A DNA stretch of 7,333 bases from Bacillota bacterium (GTDB lineage Bacteria; Bacillota; Clostridia; Christensenellales; SZUA-584), in assembly GCA_023399095.1 (NCBI GenBank), contig JAEWQS010000064.1:1-7333 (forward strand). Reading direction: 5' to 3'. Numbering within the stretch: the stretch's first letter is position 1; the number at the start of each line of letters is the position of its first letter. A program made the translations under genes and the position numbers. Of this stretch, positions 1 through 4,451 are shown in pieces. The notes below the pieces were generated by a model. That model had not been told where the DNA came from. It did not search any database and worked only from the letters and a program-made list of their open reading frames with translations.

Positions 1-22
1 GCTCTTTTGCAGGAGGACTTTA

Positions 23-451
23 ATGGAAGATAAAAAAGATTATGGGGCGGAGAGTTCGGACGATCCGTCAGCTCGTTTATATAGCGAAAAAAAGGTGGCA
101 TCCAGCATCACGGTCAATGTGCCGTCACGCAGGGAATTTGAAGAGGTGTATGAACGCAGAGTGATCCCCAAGGGGTTGCTTGCGTTATTGATCACCATGA
201 GTTTGGTGCTCATGGCCGGTGTGATCACAATGGTTGTGCTTTTCATTACACAGCCGAACGCCACGGTTTCTGTGGGCCCCGCGCCGACAGCCTCTCAAAC
301 AGTGACGCCCTCGGCAACGCCGTCGCCCACGCCGGGGCCAACGCCCACACCGACGCCAGTCGCCACAACAGCGCCTGAGGAAAACGACGATTTCAGCTCC
401 ATATTTGAATCGACGGAAAATGAGATTCTTCAGGAGTCACAAAACCAATAA
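23..451 (+). CDS. Single-pass membrane protein with Pro/Thr-rich extracytoplasmic tail, function unknown
   Basis: I do not recognise a family for this 142-residue protein. It has a charged N-terminal segment of about 48 residues (cytoplasmic by the positive-inside rule), one hydrophobic helix at about residues 51-75, and a low-complexity tail rich in Thr, Pro, Ala and Ser at about 84-118. It ends in an acidic stretch of about 25 residues. There is no catalytic domain. The ATG is preceded by AGGAGG at 11-16 with a spacing of about six bases, so this start is well supported. The promoter lies outside the window. The tail resembles the Pro/Thr or Pro/Ser linkers of the lipoprotein and the SpoIIQ-like protein nearby, suggesting a spacer that crosses the cell wall. 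A sensor, anchor or anti-sigma-like role is possible, but nothing in the sequence decides it. I am confident that it is a real gene but have no functional call. Confidence 0.8.
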   Translation: MEDKKDYGAESSDDPSARLYSEKKVASSITVNVPSRREFEEVYERRVIPKGLLALLITMSLVLMAGVITMVVLFITQPNATVSVGPAPTASQTVTPSATPSPTPGPTPTPTPVATTAPEENDDFSSIFESTENEILQESQNQ

Positions 452-474
452 AAAAGAGCCGCAAACCGGCTTTT
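452..474 (+). terminator. Weak intrinsic-terminator-like hairpin after the first gene
   Basis: Immediately after the TAA stop, an A-rich run leads into GCCG (458-461), loop CAAAC, then CGGC (467-470) and TTTT. A-T and G-T pairs extend the stem to about eight pairs. The T run is only four bases and takes part in the stem, so termination may be inefficient. A better terminator candidate follows at 704-730. Confidence 0.4.
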
Positions 475-503
475 CGAGCTTGTCGAAAAACCTACGGTTT
501 TCC
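454..503 (+). other. Chain of three overlapping, mutually exclusive hairpins
   Basis: Three inverted repeats share arms. The first pairs about 454-461 with 467-474. The second pairs TTTTCGA (471-477) with TCGAAAA (483-489) across a five-base loop. The third pairs about 484-492 with 495-503 across a TAC loop, with one mismatch. Adjacent stems cannot form together, which resembles attenuator logic, but no downstream gene on this strand would obviously be controlled. It may be only a degenerate palindromic repeat region. Confidence 0.35.
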
Positions 504-557
504 GCCAGTTTACCGGCTTTGCTTGTTCCTCGCGAACTCAAAACTGCGCAAAACCCC

Positions 558-646
558 GGGGCCCCAAAAAGCAACGCTTTTTGGGGTGGAGCCAAGGTGT
601 GGGCTGCGCGGGTTTGGGGCCCCCGAAAAGCCATGCTTTTTGGGGT
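558..646. repeat. Two copies of a GGGGCCCC-type palindromic repeat
   Basis: Two similar units lie about 58 bases apart, at 558-587 and 616-646. Each begins GGGGCCCC and then forms a hairpin with a three-base loop. In the first, arm 562-572 pairs perfectly with 576-586 (11 pairs, loop AAC). In the second, 621-631 pairs with 635-645 (11 pairs including one G-T, loop CAT). The right arms are identical (GCTTTTTGGGG), and the left arms and loops differ slightly. This is the structure expected of an extragenic palindromic repeat. I see no coding potential or RNA family here. The rest of the 452-704 gap shows nothing else that I can support. Confidence 0.6.
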
Positions 647-703
647 AAATCATAGCCCGTCTTGCCCACGAATTATACTATTATGAATTATTTTAGAATT
701 CGG

Positions 704-730
704 AGGCTGTCATGAATGGCAGCCTTTTTA
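704..730 (+). terminator. Intrinsic terminator upstream of the insertion sequence
   Basis: Arm 705-712 (GGCTGTCA) pairs with 717-724 (TGGCAGCC) over a TGAA loop, giving eight pairs with one G-T. TTTTTATT follows at once. This is a standard Rho-independent layout for plus-strand transcripts and is probably the real end of the first gene's transcript. The insertion sequence begins at or just after the T tract. Confidence 0.6.
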
Positions 731-743
731 TTGTCTAAAGAAT

Positions 744-764
744 ACCCCCGGTAATGCCGGGGGT
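744..764 (+). repeat. Left-end terminal hairpin of the insertion sequence
   Basis: Arm 744-752 pairs with 756-764 around the loop AAT, with a CCCCCGG/CCGGGGG core. In this family TnpA recognises such subterminal hairpins as single-stranded DNA. In IS200 the left hairpin has also been described as a terminator that blocks outside transcription from entering tnpA. That role is known for the family and inferred here. Confidence 0.75.
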
Positions 765-794
765 TCCAAAAGGCTTTAGCTATGGATAAGAAAA

Positions 795-850
795 CTCCTT
801 TTGATATACTGAAAGCGGTCTAGCAGCCGCAGGAGTAAAATCAAAAGGAG
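795..850 (+). promoter_or_regulatory. Hairpin sequestering the tnpA ribosome binding site
   Basis: CTCCTTTTGAT (795-805) is perfectly complementary to ATCAAAAGGAG (840-850), an 11-pair stem. The right arm contains most of the Shine-Dalgarno AAAGGAGG that lies seven bases before the tnpA ATG. Inside it, 807-810 can pair with 834-837 and 815-818 with 827-830, so the leader can fold into one long interrupted hairpin. In the transcript the ribosome binding site would be hidden. This matches translational repression reported for IS200 of enterobacteria. Confidence 0.75.
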
Positions 851-859
851 GGTCACCAA

Positions 860-1312
860 ATGGATGACACAAAAAGTCTAGCACATACAAAGTGGAACTG
901 TAAATATCATATCGTGTTTGCGCCGAAGTACAGAAGGAAGATAATATTCGGGAAACTGAAAGTAGAGATTGGGAAAATATTAAGAGAACTACGCAGTTGG
1001 AAGCAAGTGAACATAATAGAGGCAGAAATATGCCCAGATCATGTACATATGCTGGTGGAAATTCCGCCGAAGATGAGTGTAAGTAGTTTTGTGGGATTCC
1101 TGAAAGGAAAAAGCACGCTGCTGATATTTGAACGACATGCAAATCTCAAATACAAGTATGGAAACCGAAGCTTCTGGTGCAGAGGATACTATGTAGATAC
1201 GGTGGGCAAGAAAGCAAAAAAGAGAGCGGAGTATATACGAACGCATCTGGAAGAAGATCAGGTTGCAGATCAGATGAGTATGAAGGAATTGATCGACCCC
1301 TTTAAGGGGTAG
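860..1312 (+). CDS. tnpA: IS200/IS605-family Y1 (HUH) transposase TnpA
   Basis: This 150-residue protein is a full-length TnpA that cuts and rejoins single-stranded DNA at the IS ends through a covalent phosphotyrosine. Family motifs are clear: the N-terminal KYHIVFAPKYRRK (about 16-28), the metal-binding HUH motif as His61-Val-His63, and YYVDTVG (110-116). The catalytic tyrosine is expected at Tyr125 in the helix AEYIRTHLEED. The position four residues after it, which is Gln131 in IS608 and binds the metal, is His129 here. The family usually has about 130-155 residues, so the gene looks complete. ATG at 860 follows GGAGGG with a seven-base spacing. The ribosome binding site lies in a hairpin, so expression is probably low. 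The coding sequence is A-rich compared with the host genes, as expected for a mobile gene. Confidence 0.95.
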   Translation: MDDTKSLAHTKWNCKYHIVFAPKYRRKIIFGKLKVEIGKILRELRSWKQVNIIEAEICPDHVHMLVEIPPKMSVSSFVGFLKGKSTLLIFERHANLKYKYGNRSFWCRGYYVDTVGKKAKKRAEYIRTHLEEDQVADQMSMKELIDPFKG

Positions 1313-1414
1313 CCAGTAACCAAGCCCCTTCGAGGGGCCGCTAGTAACTAGCTTTTGCGGCTGCCGACCGTTGAGTACGCCTTAAGGCGATGCCAGAAAA
1401 AGAGGGCTATGCCC
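1296..1414 (+). other. Highly structured 3' region of the insertion sequence
   Basis: From the end of tnpA to the right-end hairpin, inverted repeats are closely packed: 1296-1302 with 1304-1310, 1324-1328 with 1334-1338, GCTAG (1340-1344) with CTAGC (1348-1352), the perfect palindrome CGCCTTAAGGCG (1378-1389), and GGGC (1404-1407) with GCCC (1411-1414). In IS605-group elements the matching place encodes a guide-like RNA for TnpB, but no TnpB is present here. It could be part of the transposition end, an mRNA 3' structure, or a small RNA. The evidence is only base-pairing potential. Confidence 0.4.
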
Positions 1415-1421
1415 GTGTATG

Positions 1422-1446
1422 AAAAACCCCCGGACGTGACCGGGGG
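1422..1446 (-). terminator. Right-end IS hairpin doubling as terminator of the lipoprotein gene
   Basis: Read on the minus strand, CCCCCGG (1446-1440), a six-base loop and CCGGGGG (1433-1427) are followed directly by TTTTTC. This starts about 20 bases after the lipoprotein stop codon. It is a strong GC stem with a U tract, so it should terminate that gene's transcript. The same sequence is the right terminal hairpin of the insertion sequence. Confidence 0.7.
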
Positions 1447-1467
1447 ATCATTATTACGGGGGTGTGG

Positions 1468-2433
1468 TTATTCCTCCTCCGCCAGCAGCGGTGTGAACCC
1501 AAACATAAGCGAATCGGGCACTTTGCGCTGACCGGTCAGAGAACCTTCATATTGGCTGATATGTTCACCCATGAAGCACATCGTGGCTGAAGCGCCGCCA
1601 TCTAAGTTATAAGCCACCTCGCAGTCGTAAGACGCAAAAAGATCGGCTAGCTCAACATACGACATGCCCTTGCTGTATTTACTCTGCCGCCCGTCCACCA
1701 CAACGAGCAGATAATGGTACGGTTCAATCATACCCACCGCCGTGCGCGGTTTCCTGCTAGAAAGCCTTCCCTTATCAAGACCCGGTTCAATAATACCGTT
1801 GTTAATCAGAGTGGGGCCAAATGAAAACGAGTTTTGCACACCGTCTGCTAGCAGTTCATCGGCAGTTGCTTCGTCCGGCCGGATGATTCTCATAATACCG
1901 TCTGGATAAAAAGCCAGCGTATCCACTTCGTCGCGCTCCGTGTGCACTTCACCGTTCCGTATAATAATGCCTTTGGAATCGCTGGACACATAGTCAAGAA
2001 AATCGCCATTGATGGCAATCACGGCCTGATAGTTTCGGGCGATTTCATAGAGCATTTTACTCTTTCCGGGCTTATCGGGTCTGCCAAAGCCCGCGCGTTC
2101 GCTTTCCCCTTCCTTCATGCGTACTTCCGCGACGAAATAGGTGATGATATTATCCTCATCAAAATGTCGGTTAACTTCCACAAACAGCGATGGCGAACGG
2201 TAAAGCCAATAGCCATTATCCGCTTCAACTGTGACTTCTTCCTGATCGGGAAAGTAGGGATCCGGTGTCGGCTCAGGTGTGGGCGACGGCGTCGGTTCAG
2301 GCGTGGGCGACGGCGTCGGCTCGGGTGTGGGCTGCACGGTGGCAGTGGGTATGGGCTGGACTGTGACCGTTTGCGTCGCACAGCCGGTCAGCAGTATCAT
2401 CAAAACTAGTATAATAAGAGATAGTTTTCTCAC
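1468..2433 (-). CDS. Lipoprotein with phosphodiester glycosidase (NAGPA-like) domain
   Basis: From a GTG start this is a 321-residue exported lipoprotein. MRKLSLIILVLMILLTGC is a textbook type II signal peptide, with the lipobox LTGC and lipidated Cys18. A low-complexity Pro/Thr/Glu/Ser linker follows at about 33-59, then a C-terminal catalytic domain from about residue 70. NAGPA-family motifs are AINGDF (140-145), RTAVGM (230-235), the hydrophobic strand with VVVDGR, and NLDGGASATM (276-285). Family members cleave phosphodiester-linked sugars, but the bacterial substrates are mostly unknown; cell-wall or exopolysaccharide glycans are plausible here. The frame is open to an ATG at 2463, but that codon lies between the -10 box and the predicted transcription start and has no ribosome binding site. 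The GTG follows GGAGG by six bases. The gene has its own promoter and lies downstream of spoIIQ. Confidence 0.85.
   Translation of the reverse strand: MRKLSLIILVLMILLTGCATQTVTVQPIPTATVQPTPEPTPSPTPEPTPSPTPEPTPDPYFPDQEEVTVEADNGYWLYRSPSLFVEVNRHFDEDNIITYFVAEVRMKEGESERAGFGRPDKPGKSKMLYEIARNYQAVIAINGDFLDYVSSDSKGIIIRNGEVHTERDEVDTLAFYPDGIMRIIRPDEATADELLADGVQNSFSFGPTLINNGIIEPGLDKGRLSSRKPRTAVGMIEPYHYLLVVVDGRQSKYSKGMSYVELADLFASYDCEVAYNLDGGASATMCFMGEHISQYEGSLTGQRKVPDSLMFGFTPLLAEEE
2267..2332 (-). repeat. 24-base tandem repeat encoding the PTPEPTPS linker
   Basis: Two full 24-base units (2267-2290 and 2291-2314) and a partial third (2315-2332) differ at only a few bases. They encode the eight-residue period PTPEPTPS in the lipoprotein linker. 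An in-frame tandem array of this kind can gain or lose units by slippage, changing linker length without loss of the frame. Confidence 0.8.
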
Positions 2434-2439
2434 AAATGT

Positions 2440-2444
2440 CCTCC
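2440..2444 (-). promoter_or_regulatory. Ribosome binding site that sets the lipoprotein GTG start
   Basis: CCGGAGGACATTT precedes the GTG at 2433 on the minus strand, so the GGAGG core is six bases from the start codon. No comparable site precedes the upstream in-frame ATG. Confidence 0.75.
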
Positions 2445-2465
2445 GGTTGATAAAGTCGTTCATCT

Positions 2466-2496
2466 ATTATAACACAAGAGGGCAAGGCTATTGCAA
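2466..2496 (-). promoter_or_regulatory. Extended -10 sigma-A promoter of the lipoprotein gene
   Basis: On the minus strand TGTTATAAT (2474-2466) is a perfect extended -10 element (TGnTATAAT). A weak -35, TTGCAA (2491-2496), lies 19 bases upstream; extended -10 promoters tolerate a poor -35. Transcription would start near 2459, leaving a leader of about 26 bases before the GTG. This suggests vegetative transcription independent of the sporulation genes. Confidence 0.65.
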
Positions 2497-2535
2497 GTAA
2501 AGATAAAGAAACAGGCATTTAGTCTAAGGAGGGAA

Positions 2536-2570
2536 CATAATAATGCCCCATTCGAAAATCGAATGGGGCA
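2536..2570 (-). terminator. Intrinsic terminator after spoIIQ
   Basis: TGCCCCATTCGA (2544-2555) pairs perfectly with 2559-2570 around a three-base loop, 12 pairs in all. On the minus strand it is followed by TTATTATG, a moderate U tract. It begins 15 bases after the spoIIQ stop codon and should separate that transcript from the lipoprotein gene. Confidence 0.7.
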
Positions 2571-2585
2571 CTCAGCTCTTTTTGC

Positions 2586-3296
2586 TTAATTGAAGTACTT
2601 TGCAGGATCTTTATTTTCGCCGTTGACGATGTACTCAAAATGCAGATGGTATGAAAGGTCGAGCTCCTTGGGCATTTCGCCGATCTTACCGATCTGCTGG
2701 CCCGCGTTGACTTTGTCGCCTTTGTTGACACTCATTTCACCGAGACCCTGGTAAACGGTGACAACTTTGTCGGAATGCTCAATCATGATCACACCGCCCT
2801 CTGCTTCGTTTGCGTAAACGTCCTGTACTGTGCCGGAAAGCGCGGCAATCACGGACGCATCCTTCTCGGCTTGAATGTCGACACCGTTGTGAGTGGCCCA
2901 CAGATTCATTGAAGCAAAGAACACGAGTTCATCGCCCGAAAATGAATTTATGATCTTGCCATCCACAGGTTTTTTCAGCGATATCGACCCGCTGCCGTTT
3001 GAACCGGCTTGTGGCTTTGCCGTTTGCGACGGCAACATGCTCGGCGAAGGCGATGGTGCCGGTGACGGCGTTTGGCTGGCAGCCGCCATCTCTTCCTCGA
3101 GTGAGGGGACGTCAATCAATGAGACGTCTGTACCGTTGTCTTCGGGAACGCTTTCATCCGCACGCGGCCAGGCCACGAGAGCCGTAATGCCCGCAGCCAC
3201 CACGCATAAAAAAATCAGAACGTATAATCCCTGTTTCTGAAAAAATGTTTTTACTGACTGCTTGTTTATTTTGTCTTTGATGCTCTTAAAATTCAT
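2586..3296 (-). CDS. spoIIQ: SpoIIQ-like M23 (LytM) peptidase, forespore engulfment protein
   Basis: The 236-residue protein has a short basic N-terminus, one membrane helix at about 23-43, a Pro/Ser-rich linker at about 76-97 and a LytM/M23 domain from about 105 to the end. The zinc-binding residues are all present: His136 and Asp140 in THNGVDIQ, and His217 and His219 in HLHFE. M23 enzymes are zinc endopeptidases that cut peptidoglycan peptide cross-links. The SpoIIQ call rests on position directly after spoIID and murA, as in Bacillus and Clostridia, and on architecture. In the family, SpoIIQ is made in the forespore and binds mother-cell SpoIIIAH across the septum. Unlike Bacillus subtilis SpoIIQ, whose site is degenerate, this one should be active. 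ATG follows GGAGG by nine bases. A generic M23 peptidase is the alternative. Confidence 0.85.
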   Translation of the reverse strand: MNFKSIKDKINKQSVKTFFQKQGLYVLIFLCVVAAGITALVAWPRADESVPEDNGTDVSLIDVPSLEEEMAAASQTPSPAPSPSPSMLPSQTAKPQAGSNGSGSISLKKPVDGKIINSFSGDELVFFASMNLWATHNGVDIQAEKDASVIAALSGTVQDVYANEAEGGVIMIEHSDKVVTVYQGLGEMSVNKGDKVNAGQQIGKIGEMPKELDLSYHLHFEYIVNGENKDPAKYFN

Positions 3297-3316
3297 TGTT
3301 TCACACCTCCACGTTT

Positions 3317-3347
3317 ACATCTTTCCCATCTTTGCTCAAAAAAATAC
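3317..3347 (-). promoter_or_regulatory. Possible sigma-F-like promoter of spoIIQ
   Basis: On the minus strand GTATT (3347-3343), a 16-base spacer and GGAAAGATGT (3326-3317) resemble the forespore sigma-F pattern (GyATA, about 15 bases, GGnnAnAnT), with mismatches in both boxes. It lies in the 105-base gap between spoIID and spoIIQ, about 20 bases before the spoIIQ ATG. Sigma-F control of spoIIQ is known in Bacillus; here the match is only moderate. Confidence 0.4.
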
Positions 3348-3401
3348 AAGAGCGGAAAAAATGTCATAAGCGGTGATGGATAGGCATAAATGAAAGTCCT
3401 T

Positions 3402-4397
3402 TTATTGGATGGTGACACCCGTAAAATAGTGGGTCAGAATTTGTATATAATCGGCACCTTTCTTGGCCATGGCGTTGGCTCCCGTTTGACTCATGCCCAC
3501 GCCGTGTCCAAAGCCAATGGTGTCAAACTGAATCTGATCACCATCCTCTTTAACTGAAAAATTTGTGGAGTTCAGCGAGAAAATTTGACGAATCTCTCGG
3601 CCCGTGAACGATTCGCTGCCCACCTCAATGCTCTGAACGCGGCCGCTGCTAAAGCGTGTGACATGACCAATGAGTGCCTGACTGTCAAAGCGGATGCTCG
3701 GAGAAAACGCTTTCATCTTTTTTATGAAAGCATCACGGTTCACGTCAACCTCTCCATAGTAATGGTTAGAGGATTCTTCGCCTTGGCTATCGACGCTGAC
3801 GAGATACGGAAGCGCTTCGGGATATACGTTCTCACTGTTCTCAGTACGCCCGCCCGCTGAAGCATGAAAGAATACCTGTATTTCTTCTCCATCGTAATAA
3901 ATCAGCTCACCAGATGTTTCGTTGACGGCAGAGACAATTTTTTGAATATACGTTGATAAATCGCTTCCCCAGTTTTCCGCCATTTCCTCTGTCGAAATAT
4001 AAGCCTGACAATGGGAGCTGTCGCAGCAGATATCTGCGCCCGTGTGCGCCGAGCATCCGCCGTGGTTTTTCTTGTACTGGGTATATGTACGCGCCGCCAC
4101 GGCCTGCGCTTTAAGCGCTTCCATCTCATAAGACGCCGGCATCTCCGCAGCTACAACACCCACAAGATATTCTTCCATGGGCATTTTGGTGAGATTGCCG
4201 TCTATCCAAACCATAATATCCTCAGACTCAGGCAGCTTGGATATATTGAACTCAATATCGGGAGTTGAATCTTGAGGTGTCTTACCACTGTCTTTTTTGA
4301 CGGTCAGAGCGGGAAACACAATCGCGAGCAGGACAAAAACGATGATCGCTATGATCAAAGCGCTCTCGCGGGTTAGCCCGCGGCCTCTTCTCCACAA
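3402..4397 (-). CDS. spoIID: SpoIID, peptidoglycan lytic transglycosylase of engulfment
   Basis: From the TTG at 4397 this is a 331-residue protein with an N-terminal membrane helix at about 12-32 and an extracytoplasmic SpoIID domain. The conserved start of the domain, EEYLVGVVAAEMPASYE, holds the expected catalytic Glu85. Further family motifs are LKAQAVAARTY, HCQAY, FFHASAGGRT and the C-terminal GFGHGVGMSQTGANAMA. SpoIID cleaves glycan strands stripped of stem peptides and acts in the mother cell with SpoIIM and SpoIIP during engulfment. A cluster of Cys and His (His118, Cys124, Cys125, His129, Cys130) resembles the zinc site described in clostridial SpoIID. The frame is open to a TTG at 4433, but that lies inside the predicted sigma-E promoter. 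TTG 4397 follows TAAGGGGG by nine bases. murA lies 47 bases upstream and spoIIQ follows. Confidence 0.93.
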   Translation of the reverse strand: MWRRGRGLTRESALIIAIIVFVLLAIVFPALTVKKDSGKTPQDSTPDIEFNISKLPESEDIMVWIDGNLTKMPMEEYLVGVVAAEMPASYEMEALKAQAVAARTYTQYKKNHGGCSAHTGADICCDSSHCQAYISTEEMAENWGSDLSTYIQKIVSAVNETSGELIYYDGEEIQVFFHASAGGRTENSENVYPEALPYLVSVDSQGEESSNHYYGEVDVNRDAFIKKMKAFSPSIRFDSQALIGHVTRFSSGRVQSIEVGSESFTGREIRQIFSLNSTNFSVKEDGDQIQFDTIGFGHGVGMSQTGANAMAKKGADYIQILTHYFTGVTIQ

Positions 4398-4406
4398 ACA
4401 AATACA

Positions 4407-4414
4407 CCCCCTTA
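4407..4414 (-). promoter_or_regulatory. Ribosome binding site that sets the spoIID TTG start
   Basis: TAAGGGGG on the minus strand ends nine bases before the TTG at 4397. It lies very close to the transcript start predicted from the sigma-E-like promoter, so the leader would be only about 19 bases. Confidence 0.6.
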
Positions 4415-4422
4415 TCTTTAGC

Positions 4423-4451
4423 AGTGTATGCAACCACGCCGCGATTATGAC
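4423..4451 (-). promoter_or_regulatory. Sigma-E-like promoter of spoIID, overlapping the murA stop
   Basis: On the minus strand GTCATAAT (4451-4444), 13 bases and CATACACT (4430-4423) closely match the mother-cell sigma-E pattern (TCATAtT, 12-14 bases, CATACanT). The -35 box contains the murA TAA stop codon. spoIID is a classic sigma-E gene in Bacillus, so position and function agree. The predicted transcript start is near 4416. Confidence 0.7.

Larger units (their letters stand above)
731..1456 (+). mobile_element. IS200-type (IS200/IS605 family) insertion sequence, tnpA only
   Basis: The element carries one Y1 transposase gene flanked by subterminal palindromes, with no inverted terminal repeats, as is typical of this single-strand-transposing family. 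The left hairpin (744-764) and right hairpin (1427-1446) share the stem CCCCCGG/CCGGGGG. No tnpB accompanies tnpA, so it is an IS200-group rather than an IS605-group element. The ends are approximate: the family makes no target duplication, and cleavage falls some bases outside the hairpins. It lies between a plus-strand gene and a minus-strand gene that converge on it, so it probably interrupts no gene. The intact frame and control hairpins suggest that it is recent or still functional. Confidence 0.8.

Noticed and set aside
558..646. CRISPR-like array from the two repeated hairpin units
   Set aside because: There are only two imperfect units, the interval between them is a single sequence, and no cas gene is in view. 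It fits an extragenic palindrome better.
405..686. Plus-strand open frame covering the palindrome region
   Set aside because: It overlaps the end of the first gene, has no ribosome binding site, and its sequence follows the GC-rich palindromes rather than any protein family.
671..700. AT-rich stretch with TATACT as a plus-strand promoter
   Set aside because: No matching -35 lies at the right distance, and a terminator follows within about 30 bases, so nothing useful would be transcribed.
780..1142. Minus-strand open frame opposite the transposase
   Set aside because: It is antisense to a clear TnpA gene, has no family resemblance and no good start signal.
1313..1450. TnpB guide RNA (omega RNA)
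   Set aside because: No tnpB or tnpB remnant is present, so there is no positive evidence. It is kept only as an open question about structure.
2434..2463. Upstream ATG start for the lipoprotein
   Set aside because: The ATG lies before the predicted transcript start and has no Shine-Dalgarno. It would also add ten residues ahead of a normal lipoprotein signal peptide.
4398..4433. Upstream TTG start for spoIID
   Set aside because: It falls in the spacer of the sigma-E-like promoter and has no ribosome binding site.
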